DNA from: Erodium maritimum
Taxonomy: Eukaryota; Streptophyta; Magnoliopsida; Geraniales; Geraniaceae
Assembly (NCBI GenBank): GCA_963921825.1
Contig: OY997594.1
Span: 37,628,557-37,692,556, forward strand
DNA length: 64,000 nt
Reading direction: 5' to 3'
The notes under the pieces are model-generated. The model had not been told where the DNA came from. It searched no databases and saw nothing but the letters and a program-made list of their open reading frames with translations. Positions 12,003-23,000 of this stretch are shown here, one piece after another. The stretch's first letter is position 1. Each line of letters starts with the position of its first letter. The translations under genes and the position numbers were made by a program.

Positions 12003-13636
12003 CCTACATCCACAAATACTCTTGATTGATATGGTACCCTTTCTTTGGGTCCTTTATGATTAGATTTCTTTTTCCAAACTCTATGACCCTTCTTCAAATC
12101 AACTTCTCTTTTTATTTTGCATTCAAAGTTAGCATGCCCAACAACACCACAATAAAAACATGTGATAGTTTTTCTTTTCATCTCATTTTTACTAACATGT
12201 GATGTAGTAGGCATATCAATTGTGGTTTGACAAGATAAATCTTTATAACCAACACCACTTTTATCATGATAAGATTTTTGAGAGGATAATATACTATCAA
12301 GTTTAATGCTACCACAAGAAAATTTGTTGATATCATTTCTAAGCATAGCATTTTCCTTTTCAAGTTTCATGCATTTATCCTCATAATCACTTCTTATAGA
12401 AACTATTTCATTTTCAACTAAAGCTTTAGCTAATCTTTCTTCCTTGAGCATACTTTTCAACAATTTATTCTTGTTGATTAGTTTTTCAATAAATTCCTCC
12501 GAATCAAATTCATCAAGAGAGTTACAAGAACTTACCTCAATGTTGTCATCAATTGCCATGAGTGCTATAGCTTCTACTTCATCATTGGAGTTGTCATCTT
12601 CCGAACCGGAAAGGAAATCATCCCAAGTTTCCGCCATCATAGCTTTCATGGGCTTCTTTCCTTGTCGCCTATTTTCTTTCTTTTCTTCATCTTTCTTTAC
12701 CGGACAATCCGCAATGAAATGATCTTTGCTACCACACTTGTAGCACTTGTAGTTGTTGTTTTCTCTTGAGCTTTTGTCTTTTCCATCTTTGGAGCTTTTT
12801 GTAGGAGGATACTTCTTTTGAGCTCTCCGCATTCTTTGGTACTTCCTATAGCTTTTCATGAACATTGCAACTTCATCTTCTTCATCATCATCTTCCGAGT
12901 CCTCGTTGGATTTTGCCATCAACCCCAAAGTTTTCTTTGGTTTAGACTCTTCAAACTTTTTCATAGCCATCTCATGGGTAAGTAGATTTCCCAAGAGTTC
13001 TTCAAATTCGACCGGCTTGATATTTTTCACTTCATTTATGACCGTCACCTTTGGTTGCCACTCCTTTGGTAGACTCCTAAGAATCTTGTCCATTTTTTGT
13101 TTGTTAGTAAAGGTAGTATCAAGAAGTGCAAGACGACTTACAATGTTGTTGAATCTTTCACTCATTGAGTGAATGCTCTCTCCGGATTGCATCTTGAAAG
13201 AATCATACTCTTCAATTAACATGTCTATCTTTGCCTCTTTGACTTGAGAAGTCCCTTCATGAGTGACTTTAAGTTTCATCCAAACTTCATAAGCCGTTTT
13301 GGAACCAACCACTCTTGAATGCTCATTTTGATTTAATGAACATAGAAGAATGGATAAAGCCTTCTTGTTTTGAGACATCTTCCTCTTGTCTTCCATGTTG
13401 AACTCTTTCATTGGCTTTTCTACTTCTTCTCCATTTTCATTCTTCATGGTTGGAATAAATGGCCCTTCGGAAGTAATTTCCCATAGATCATAATCAATGC
13501 TTTGAAGATGTATCTCCATTCTATACTTCCAATGAGAATAATTTGACCCATCAAATAGTAGAATCTTGTTTTGTGAAATGCCACAAAAGAAAGGAAGAGT
13601 TGTGTTGCTTGAGCTTGACATTTGGATCTTTAACAC
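12003..13636 (-). pseudogene. Copia-1 Gag
   Basis: The ATG at 13636 (or the sixth codon ATG) follows the primer-binding site by 40 bp. Residues 26-235 form the UBN2/DUF4219-type capsid region (LLFDGSNYSHWKYRM, LLTHEMAMKKFEE). An acidic stretch at 241-255 precedes a CCHC zinc knuckle at 298-311 (CYKCGSKDHFIADC) and a second knuckle near 491-505 (CFYCGVVGHANFEC). Two knuckles separated by an acidic, coiled region fit Sirevirus Gag. The open frame continues to 11813, but beyond about 12003 it is in the wrong register. Confidence 0.9.
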
Positions 13637-13674
13637 CTAACCTGAAAATTTAACCAAGTATTAGTAGTGTAGAA

Positions 13675-13686
13675 GCTCTGATACCA
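13675..13686 (-). promoter_or_regulatory. Primer-binding site of Copia-1
   Basis: TGGTATCAGAGC on the minus strand, two bases inside the 5' LTR, is complementary to the 3' end of plant initiator tRNA-Met. Confidence 0.92.
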
Positions 13687-13688
13687 AT

Positions 13689-15332
13689 TGTTAGGTCCCA
13701 AGGAATCAATCAAGAGGGGGGTGAATAGATTGATTACAAAATATAGCAACTTAAAAATAAATTCGGAAATTTAAACAACAAGCAAAGATAGCAAGATAGA
13801 GAAAGCCAACACAAGATATACGTGGTTCACAACTCTCCTTAGAGTTGCTACGTCCACACTAAAGAACTCACTTAGAGTTCGACCTTTTACTAACTTATAG
13901 TAAATGTTACAAAATCTCACAAGAACTAATCTTGCAAGTTACAACACCAAATGGGAAGCAAGAACAAATCTTGCAACCACTACAACACTTTGCAAGAACA
14001 AATCTTGCAACCAACTACAACACCCTTTTTCTAGCCTACAAGGCCAATTACAATCGAAGATATTGAGGTCAACTCACCAAGAGTCAACAATACAATGTGT
14101 TTAATCTTATGTAGAATAAACACAATGCCTCAATTACAATCAAGATATAAAGATGAAGTACAAGCAAGCTATATATGATTTCAAGATATGTAAGGCTTAG
14201 CTCAAGATGATTTTGAGAGAAGAGGATTTCAAAATAGTTTACAAAGAGAGCATAACAAGTTCAAGAAGAGATATAACAATAAGAATATATGTTTTTCAAA
14301 GATCAAAAGATATGAAACTATTAGTTCATGACTTTGAAAACAATTTCTTGAACAAAGAAGAATAGAGCTCTGAAGATGACTTTTCTCTCAAAAAAGAAGA
14401 AGAACTTTGTGCTGAATTTTTGTAGAGAAATAGTAGAAGTGTGTTGTCTTGAAATGAAGAAACAAATGAGGGCTTTTATAGACAAAAACTTGGCACTTGA
14501 TAATTCAAAAAAAGAGTTGTTGGAAGAAATACTTGAGTGCAAAGTCAAGTGACATATCTTGATAAAAAGAGAGATTGAGTGATGAGCTAGCCAAACCATA
14601 TCTTAATGATCATACTTACAAGAATCCTATTGGTAGGATTTGAACCCTTTCAAAGTAGACATTTTGAATCTTCCATAGCCTTCCTTGATCATCATTGAAG
14701 GTCTGAAAATGTCATTGGAGATTTAAATTTCGTGCACAACTTCATTGGACACAAGTAGATGATGAACATGCTTGCTGCCAGAAATTTCAGCTTTGACCTT
14801 TGCATGTTCAAATGAGCATAACTTTTTCCACAAGAATCCAAATCAAGTAAGGTCAGTTGGGTTAGAAAATAGACTCATATATCTTTCCAATGGTATAGCA
14901 TAGGCCTATTATTATCTGGTAGATAATCCGAGTTTAATCAAGAAAGACAGTCAAGAAAATCTGCTTTACCTGTTCTGGCAGATTTGATGTCTACTCACCT
15001 TTCCGTTCATTACTCTCTGATGGAGTATCCAAATGGAGAACCAAATTGATAATTAAACAGTACACTCACAGAGGTTTCTAAAACATCAAAGAAATCGTAA
15101 TTTGATTAAGAAATGAATTTGATATGATTTTTCAAAGTTACCTCAAATGCAACCAAAGTTGCTGTCTTGAAAAATCCGAAAATCACATGTATAAAAAATA
15201 TAAGAACTTTTGTAAAATGAGTTTGATTTGAAACAATAAACATATGGAAGAGTTATTTGATCTTGAATAAATATATGTATACTTGTCATCATCAAAACAC
15301 GTAGATTATTATGTTGACACAAGGTCACAACA
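13689..15332 (-). repeat. 5' LTR of Copia-1 (1,644 bp)
   Basis: Same ends as the 3' LTR. It lacks about 113 bp (junction near 14563, gatatcttgataaaaagag) that are present at about 7857-7970. Confidence 0.93.
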
Positions 15333-15337
15333 ATAGG
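15333..15337. repeat. Target-site duplication ATAGG, right copy
   Basis: Exact partner of 6976-6980. Confidence 0.95.
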
Positions 15338-15955
15338 TGCCTCGAGTGCGGAGGTACATCACCATCTTTAACCTCTCGAAGGGAAATGACCGCAACGGAT
15401 GGACCGAAAAAATGTACAAACAGGAGGCTAGAGACATTTATCGAAAGACGACGAAGGAACAAGAGCCTAAGAATTTCAACCTCGATCATTAGATCGGCCA
15501 TTGGAACACGAAGACAAGTTCTGGGCGGAAGAGGGCACGTCCAGGGCTGTACTGTGACGATTGGATGAGGCTGGTAATTACAGCTCAACCCCACCCACTT
15601 CACATCACACCGATGATGAACATGTTACATCTCTCGGTGGTGAGTCCCGACCTGGTGGAGGATCCTCTGATCCGATCGAGGGACGTAGTACCCCAAGTGC
15701 CCCTCGGAATGTAGAAGAGCGTTCGCTGGGTCAAAAGCCAATGAAGAGGAAGGGGAAGGGTGTGCAAAGCCAAGCAGACTCCATAACCCGAATGGACCAT
15801 GCAAAGACCGAGAAGGCAAAAATCATTCTCACATTAGGCGACAAATTCGACAAATACTACACTGAGTACAAAAAAAATTCAGAGAAAGGACGAGGAGCAA
15901 GTGGCAACTCATATAAAAATATTGTCTTTATTGTACGCACAAAGTGAGAACATCC
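15338..15955 (+). pseudogene. PIF/Harbinger ORF1-like protein, C-terminal part
   Basis: Downstream of the Copia insertion the relic continues with pieces MYKQEARDIY and EQEPKNFNLDH, then HWNTKTSSG, as in the middle of the trihelix ORF1 family. An uninterrupted stretch follows (15561-15947) with a Ser/Pro/Gly-rich linker, a basic KRKGKGVQSQAD block and a charged C-terminal helix (LTLGDKFDKYYTEYKKN) resembling the NAM-associated C-terminal domain. Stops and a frameshift separate the first pieces. The last 128 codons are open, which suggests modest age. Confidence 0.55.
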
Positions 15956-16634
15956 AGGCTCATATTGACAAGTTCCAATAAAATTGTACTACTTTTTTTA
16001 GTTAATTTGTTTTTATTAATTAATCAATGTAATATTTTTTTTAATTACAAGTTTATTTTTCATTTTAGTTCATTTATTTTTAAATTATTTAATTTATGAA
16101 TTTTATGTAGTATTTTTTTTAAAATCAAAATTATACACATTCAGTAAAATATCAATTAATTATCTAGTCAGCGTCCCTCCAAATCATGATTCTCTTATGC
16201 GATCCCCTCATTGTAGAACACAAACCAAATTTAAAGACGCGCATCAAAATTTAGTCCAATTACCACGTGATCCACCCCCCCCCCCCCCTCAAATTTTTGG
16301 AAATCTCTTTTTGTTACCTTTAAAATTTTTGAAAATCAGTTTTATTACTTGTTCTTTATTCTACTTGTCATGTGTGCCCCCCCCCCCCCCCCCCCCCCCC
16401 TCACATGATTTATAATAAATAAAAATAATGTAGAAAAAGAGTGGTTGAAAAAAACAAAAATATATGTATGAATTTCGAATTTTTTTCTGCTTCCAAAGTT
16501 AAAATATTTTAATACATTTTAAATATTTTTTATATCAGGAACTTTTTCCTATTTATATAATCAAAATAAAAAGAGGAATACAAAAAAAGGAAACTTAAAT
16601 AATGATACAAAGTTACTTTAAAACAGATCTTTAA
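15956..16634. other. AT-rich 3' region with two long poly-C tracts; no gene seen
   Basis: The first part (to about 16220) is the 3' end of the PIF relic. The rest is AT-rich without coding potential, and carries C-runs of 14 (16275-16288) and 24 (16377-16400). Confidence 0.5.
16275..16400. repeat. Poly-C mononucleotide tracts
   Basis: 14 consecutive C at 16275-16288 and 24 consecutive C at 16377-16400. The opposite strand is poly-G and could form quadruplexes. Exact lengths could be affected by sequencing. Confidence 0.8.
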
Positions 16635-16799
16635 TTTTTTTTGATAGGCTAAATAATTTATTGAGCATTCGTTCTATAAGAGGATAGAACGAAGCGAAAG
16701 AATGGTCCCAAACCGGGAACCATTCTCCATACCAAAACAGCTACGAAAGCTCTAAAAAGTTATGAAACAAAACACAAAACAACAACAACCAAACCAAAA

Positions 16800-16994
16800 A
16801 AAAGAAATCGACAACATAAGGAACAAAACCCATCAAGAGAACGCCCTCCTCTGCTGCCTCCTGCCAGTCCACAAGGACAAAGACGGGTCTCTACCCCAGT
16901 CCTCAAAAGTCACCCCCGGAAGAAGAGAGCGTGAATTCCAACAAAACCCAAAAGCGTGGGCCTGCATGTTCGCCACCACCCCATTCACACTATC
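16800..16994 (-). pseudogene. LINE-1 ORF2 extreme C-terminus
   Basis: Minus-strand reading gives DSVNGVVANMQAHAFGF and continues the ORF2 C-terminal region left off at 27806. The rest down to 16643 is 3' UTR. It is cut from the remainder by the Gypsy-1 insertion. Confidence 0.6.
16990..16994. repeat. Target-site duplication CTATC, left copy of Gypsy-1
   Basis: It matches CTACC at 27801-27805 in 4 of 5 bases, consistent with one mutation since insertion. Confidence 0.8.
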
Positions 16995-18837
16995 TGTAAG
17001 AAACACTCCCGGTCAACGACAGTCAAACCTGCGAAAAACAGGAAAATTTAAAATTTTTAAGACAGACACTTAATTTAACCAAAATTGACACCGAGGGTCA
17101 TACCGGACTTAAGTTGACCCCGTTATCGACCAAAATGAGTTCCAGGGGACTCAGGGCAACTTTCTGATCAATTTGGGAAATGTTGACTTTTCGCTGGAAA
17201 AGTCAACCGAGCGACGTTTTGGTCCATTCGAGGACCGTTTCGGATCCAAAAAGCTTAGCCGTCGTCGCAGCGGTCTTAGTTGAGCCGTTTCCTTGTAGCC
17301 CGCCAAGTTTCGTAATTTCTTGGGAAAAGTGCCCGTTCGGGGCCCGAAACGTCCGATTTTCGCGAATCTGATTGGAAAATATCTTCTAGATATTGTTCCA
17401 AAAAGGTGTGGGACCCACCTTGCCACTTGTCAACCAAGTGGTGGTATTAGGTTTTGGGGGGGAAATGAGAGGTGAGGGTACAAGGGGGGTTCGGCCAACA
17501 CTAACCAAAAAGAAAAAAAAAAGAGAAAAAGAAATAGAAAAGGGAAGAGAGAGTTAGAGAGAGAAGGAGAAGAAGGAAGAGAGAAGCTAGGGCTTGGTTG
17601 CCACTATTCACGTCATCCCACCTTTGGATCGTCTCAAGGCAAGGAGCAATCTCGTTCCCCTCGTTCTCCTCTTGGGTAAGCATCGAACCGATCGTCGATT
17701 TGATTGTTTTCAAATGTTAGGGTTTGGTTATAATTGATGAGTTAGGGTTGTAGTGAGGTTGGGGGAAGTGTTGGAGACGTTTTAGAGGTGTTTGTAGGTA
17801 TGATTGAACGTTTTCCGGCGACCGGGAGCCCGGGAGGAGCTTCGGCCACCATAGGGGGTGGCCGACCACCATAGGAGGTGGCTGGGCGGAGCTAGGGCCG
17901 GCCACCACCATGGTGGCCGAGCCCCATTGGAACCCTAGGGCCCACGACTAAGTGGGCCGGGTGGTGCCCATGTGTTCGAGTGATCGGGTTTAGTGTTCGG
18001 GAGGTTTAAAACGTTCCCCGGACCAATTATCCTTAACCGAATCGAAATTTGGAATTAAATTGGAGAAGTTGTAATTAACGGGTTTGAGAAACTTTAAACG
18101 TAAATTAAATGACTCGGAAGTCGGAATTCGATTCCGTCAAGTGCTTTGGGTTCCTTGAACTATTCTAAGACCGTAGAAACGAAAACGGGGGCTTTTGGAG
18201 CCCCGGAAGGCCATTTAAAAACCCGGGCAGATTCGCCATGTCGGGCGAATCGGGCCTTTACGGGTCCTTTATCGACAATGTCGAGCAATTGAGAAGTTTG
18301 GGAGTGATCGACATTGTCGGGGTTACGTTTGGGCGTTAAGTTTATTAAATTTCGGTTTATTCCTACTAGTTTAAAGGTGCTTTGAAATTTGTGTTCTTTT
18401 AGATCGTACCGCGGACCGAGGCAAGGGAAAGCTGGGTGAGTGACTGAGGTCACACCGGAGCTCGTTGGTTGGTTTTTGGAGGACTTACTCGAGGTAGGGA
18501 AAAGTAGCCGGATCTCGGCCATGACTAGGGAAAGTTACCTTTAGTATTGCATGTGACACCGGGGTGTCGTGGGTTATTTAGGTTATCGAATATTAGAAAG
18601 GCATGATACGGGGTTGTAGCAATTATTGGGAAAGCATGTGACACTTAGTAGTGTCGTAGGAGCAGAGAACTTAGCGATATTAGAATTACTGGAGGCATAT
18701 GACCATGCCCGGAGGTTGTTTGTGAAACTAGTAATCTTAGGACTGTTGGACGCATTGATTATGCCGGAGGTTTCAAGTATTGTATCTTTTTAAATGTTAG
18801 CGTCCCGAGTTCGGTTCGCTGAAATTGGGGCGTGACA
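16995..18837 (+). repeat. 5' LTR of Gypsy-1 (1,843 bp, internally deleted)
   Basis: It starts tgtaagaaacactcccggtc and ends gggcgtgaca. Compared with the 3' LTR it lacks about 1,057 bp. The junction is at 18770/18771, where the three bases agg occur at both breakpoints in the long LTR (26674-26676 and 27731-27733). Confidence 0.95.
18230..18251. repeat. LTR hairpin: 8-bp stem, 6-nt loop
   Basis: gattcgcc and ggcgaatc separated by atgtcg. The same hairpin recurs at 26136-26157, 49128-49149 and 57722-57743, that is in all four LTRs of the two chromoviruses. Confidence 0.85.
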
Positions 18838-18840
18838 GCT

Positions 18841-18852
18841 TGGTATCAGAGC
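18841..18852 (+). promoter_or_regulatory. Primer-binding site of Gypsy-1
   Basis: TGGTATCAGAGC, complementary to initiator tRNA-Met, three bases after the 5' LTR. Confidence 0.92.
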
Positions 18853-20069
18853 TCGAGGTTTCACACCTCGGACTGCACGTCAATTAGGTGGGGGAGTCGA
18901 ATCAGTAAGGTCCCGTCGTGCGTTGGGTACGCAAGTCGAAACTCGTGTGTAGACCCGTTAGGATTTGAGTCATGTTTTGTTATGTGCTTGTGCAGTACTG
19001 GGTTACTGGCACAGTGTTTGTGTGTTGCTGCGTGAAACGTTTTTAAACTGTCGCGACTCGACTCAGGAGCGCTAATGTGGTCGAGCGTGACGGTGTTGAT
19101 GTCAAGTGACTACAACGTAGTTCGGGGACGCCTGGACCGGGTTGTAACTACCTGATGTCAAGAAATGAAGCTTTTAATAGAGTGGAAAAAGGTTTTAAAA
19201 TTGGTTGGCCCTGTGGGCGTGTTTTGGGTATGATTGGACCGATGGGCGTGTGTGACTTTGGTTGGCCCGGTGGGCGTGTATTGTTGTTGCTCGGCCGTGT
19301 TGGCTTGTGTTTGAGGTCGGTCTTGAGTTGTCGTACGTGTGTTTTGTGTTTGGTGGTCGTTTGTCTGCGACGTACTAATGTACGGGTCGCTATTAGCCGG
19401 GAAAGTTACGAATGCCCTAGGATGGACATAGCTGGTGTACGTAGTGTGAAATCATCGCCACTACGAGACCGGGGTCCCTGGTTTGACCCGGTAGGTGGAA
19501 CGGCACAACCCTGGTGCCGGCCCGGTAGGTGGAACGGGACGGGGTTGGTGCCGGCCCGGTGGGTGGCACGGCACAACCTTGGTGCCGGCCCAGTAGGAGG
19601 AACGGGACGGTGTTGGTGCCGGCCCGGTAGGCGAAACGACACAGCTTTGGTGCCGGCCCGGTTGGAACGGGACGGTGTTGGTGCCGGCCCGGTAGGAGAA
19701 ACGGCACGAGTTAGGTGCCGGCCCGATATGGGGCGCGGCAGGTCCTGTGTGCCGGCCCGGTATGGGGCACGGCCCGGGTCGTGTACCGGCCTGGTCCAGT
19801 AAGCTGTTTTAAAACTTTTGGTGGTTGTTGCTTCGTTGTGTGGTTAGGTTGTCATCGCGTGTTTGGTGCACGTGGGTGCGGTCTCTTTGAGGTTTCTTTT
19901 ACTAATACTAATATTTATAGTATAAATAACGTGAGCAGTGTGACGTATCAGTGATAAGCACGCTAGAGTAAACGTAGACCGTGTGAACGTTAGTGTATTT
20001 AAGCTTGTTATCTTTTTATGAGTTCACAAACTGAACGTTTGCGTGTATTCGTGCAGAGGATACTGACTT
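18853..20069 (+). other. Gypsy-1 untranslated leader
   Basis: Non-coding leader between the primer-binding site and the gag ATG. It carries a few ttggcccggtgggcgt-type repeats (19201-19285) and a minisatellite (19485-19800). The corresponding Gypsy-2 leader is about 660 bp, so this one is nearly twice as long. Confidence 0.8.
19485..19800 (+). repeat. GC-rich minisatellite, unit about 34 bp
   Basis: About nine to ten units beginning ggtgccggcccggta, each followed by a variable ggaacgggacggtgtt-like half. The units alternate between two subtypes (ggaacgggacgg and ggcacggcacaacc). Absent as an array from Gypsy-2. Confidence 0.9.
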
Positions 20070-23000
20070 ATGGCTCGCGGTAGACGCGGACGAGCAGCGG
20101 GAACACGGGGTCGGGCGCCCACTCGAGGCCGGCAGGGACGGTCAACGGGGACACCGGGAAGGGTGCCAACCATTGAGCCTGCCGAGTACGCGGAGGCGCA
20201 GGGCACTCCTGTCGGCGAAGACAGGAGAAGCGACGCGGGACCGTCTACAGGCACACCCAGTGTTCCGCCGGTCGCGGACCCTCCCGTCATGACTGTCGTG
20301 GATGAGCTGACCAGGACAGTCCAGCGTTTGGTGGCGGTTATCGCCAGCCGAGAGTCGGCTTCACCAGCTCCCGAGGCAGCCGCGGTCCCAGTGAGGACCG
20401 GTCAGACAGAGGATCACACATCCCGGGAACTACTAGACTTCTTGAAGCTCGGGATACCCATCTTCGTCGGGGAACCAAACCCCGACCTAGCCGAGAGGTG
20501 GCTAGAGCAGGTCACGCGGGACCTGGATACTTCAGGTATCGAAGATGGCCGCCGCAGTGTGTCCCTCGCAGCTCACCAGTTGAGAGACAGCGCCTACCAT
20601 TGGTGGGGGCGTGTGAAGGACACGGTCGGGCAGGACTACGACATCTTCCAGGAGGTGTTTCTGGCGCAATACTTTCCCGAGTCGGCTCGGCTGGAGCGAC
20701 ATCGGCATTTTCTAGACTTGGAGCAGGGGGGGATGACAGTGGCGGAATACGAGGCCAGATTCACGGCCTTGACCAGATTCGCACCGGAGATGGTGATGAC
20801 CGAGCAGAACCGTTGCCTGCGGTTCCAGGGATGACTGAGGCCGGAGATTCGGAACCAGGTGCTCGCCTTGAGACTACGGAAGTATACAGATCTCGTGGAC
20901 ACCGCGGCTACAATGGAGCAGGGCGTCCGGGATGCAGCCAGGACTCGTGAGGTCCGACAGCGGCCGATCAGCTTTGTAGGGCCGTCCGAGTCACGAGACC
21001 CGAGGAGGCAGAAGACCACGGGGTTCTTCCGACCACCGACTCATCAGGGTGGAGCGAGACAGCGGGGGTCAATGGCATCGGTTGGGCCTGCGGGCAGCGA
21101 GGCCACTTCCGTCGCGAGTGTCCGAAGGGAGGAGGGGCCACGACGCTGTCAGCGACCAGCCGGACGAGCCAGGGCACGGAGTCGAGAGCCGACGAGATCG
21201 GCTATTTCCGATGCGACCGGGTTGGGCACACCAATGCGTGGTGCCGTGAGCCGTCGAGGGCAACGTCAACGCAGCGACCGCATCAGTCGCGTACAGTACA
21301 ATTGCCCAGGGGTCGTCCTCGTCAGAGTCAGCAGTCCAGACCGTCACAGCCTTCTACGAGCGCACCGATTCCGACACAGCAGCAGAGTCATGGGTATTCA
21401 GCGGCCAGTGCGCCGGGTCAGAGGCAGCAGGCCTCGCAAGGGAAAGTGTATGCAGTCACTGACTCCAGAGCCCCAGGACCTAGCACGTACCGCGAGACCA
21501 TCCAGGGTACGTGTTTATTGTATCATTTTTTGGGCATTATTCTTGTTTGATACCAGGGCGTCGCACTCTTTTATTTCGTCAGGTTGTGCCGAGAGGTTGG
21601 GGTTGAGCTTAGAGCCGTTGAGTCCACCCCTATGCCTGGACACCCCAGTTGGGGGTGGTGCATCGTTGACTAGGGTATGTTGTGCCTGCGAGATTAGAGT
21701 CGCAGACTGTCCTTGCCCTGGTGATCTTCTCGTACTGGGAATGACGACCTTTGATGTGATCTTGGGAATGGATTGGCTGTCGAGGTACCAAGCCAATATC
21801 GATTGCTACAGGCGACGAGTGACAGTGTCAGTGGGTGGTACGAAGGTGACGTGTGTTCTGGGTAGTAAGAGCGGGGTCCTCCTGTCGGCTTTGTCCGCAG
21901 AGGAGGAAGTATCGGTTGTGCAGAGCCGAGAGTTACCGCGAGTGGTATGCGAGTTCCCCGATGTCTTTCCTGAGGAGTTGAGCGGGTTGCCACCGGTTCG
22001 TGAGGTGGAGTTCAGGATTGACCTAGTGCCGGGAACGGCGGCGATATCGATGGCACCTTACAGGTTTGCGCCGGAAGAGTTGACTGAGCTGAAGCGTCAG
22101 CTAGAGGAGCTTCAGCAGAAGGGGTTTATCCGTCCGAGTGCATCGCCGTGGGGAGCACCAGCACTCTTCGTGAAGAAGAAGAGTGGAGAGCTACGGATGT
22201 GTATAGATTACCAGAAGCTGAGCCGGGTTACGGTGAAGAACCGATACCCGATGCCGAGGATCGACGACTTGTTCGACCAGTTGAGAGGGGCGACCTACTT
22301 CTCGAAGATCGATCTGCGATCCGGTTATTATCAGTTGCGAGTCCGTGAGGGGGACGTCGCAAAGACTCCATTCCGGACACGCTATGGGCACTACGAGTTC
22401 CTGGTGATGCCATTCGGACTGACGAACGCACCTGCAGCGTTCATGGACCTGATGAACAACATCTTCCGGCCGTACATAGATCAGTTTGTGGTGGTGTTCG
22501 TGGACGACATCCTGATATATTCGGAGAACGAGGCGGCGCATAGGTCACATCTGAGGGCTGTTCTGACACTACTGCGCGAGCATCAGCTATATGCCAACCG
22601 GGAGAAGTGCGAGTTCTGGCTCTCTGAGGTGAGATTCCTCGGCCACATCGTGTCCCGTGACGGTATCCTGGTCGATCCGTCGAAGATCGACGCGGTCTCG
22701 AAGTGGGCACGGCCCACGAGTGTCTTCGAGATTCGCAGCTTTCTGGGGTTGGCAGGTTACTATTGGCGATTCGTCCAGGACTTTGCACGACTAGCCGCAC
22801 CGATGACTCTGTTGACGCTCAAGGGAGTCAGGTTTGTGTGGACAGAGGACTGTGAGCGTGCATTCGCGGAGTTGAAGACTCGACTGACTACAGCTCCAGT
22901 GTTAGTGGTGCCCGAGCGAGGGATCGGTTATGATGTCTACTGTGATGCGTCCGGAGAGGGACTGGGCTGCGTACTGATGCAGTTGGGCAGAGTTGTGGCT

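Larger units (their letters stand above)
6981..15332 (-). mobile_element. Sirevirus-like Copia retrotransposon (Copia-1), decayed
   Basis: A complete LTR element of 8,352 bp in minus orientation. It has TG...CA LTRs at 6981-8738 (3') and 13689-15332 (5'), an initiator-Met-type primer-binding site and several polypurine tracts. Gag, protease, integrase, reverse transcriptase and RNase H follow in Copia order, with perfect 5-bp TSDs (ATAGG). The repeated AAGGGGGAG-type tracts and the CATCATCAAAAAGGGGGAGA junction are hallmarks of the Sirevirus (SIRE/Maximus) lineage. Gag-pol, normally one frame, is broken by two frameshifts and one nonsense codon, so the copy is not autonomous. It interrupts a PIF/Harbinger ORF1-like gene. 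Confidence 0.93.
5870..16220 (+). mobile_element. PIF/Harbinger-family relic, interrupted by a Sirevirus-like Copia
   Basis: The left boundary is placed at gagcacttacagc after a TAA (5867-5869). The right boundary is placed near 16200-16220, where the reverse complement reads ctacaatgaggggatcgcataagaga, homologous to the right end of a second copy near 47480-47510. Between them lie a TATA box, a 5' leader and a broken ORF1-like gene (6294-6975 and 15338-15955). No DDE transposase (ORF2) is present, so this is a non-autonomous or partial element. The exact TIRs and the 3-bp duplication are not convincing on the right side. Confidence 0.5.

Noticed and set aside
8937-13636. Endogenous pararetrovirus
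   Set aside because: Gag-protease-integrase-RT order, LTRs and integrase are those of Copia; no movement protein or coat gene of a pararetrovirus.
20636-22800. Several 90-130 codon minus-strand frames in the chromoviruses
   Set aside because: They are antisense shadows of conserved GC-rich gag-pol sequence.
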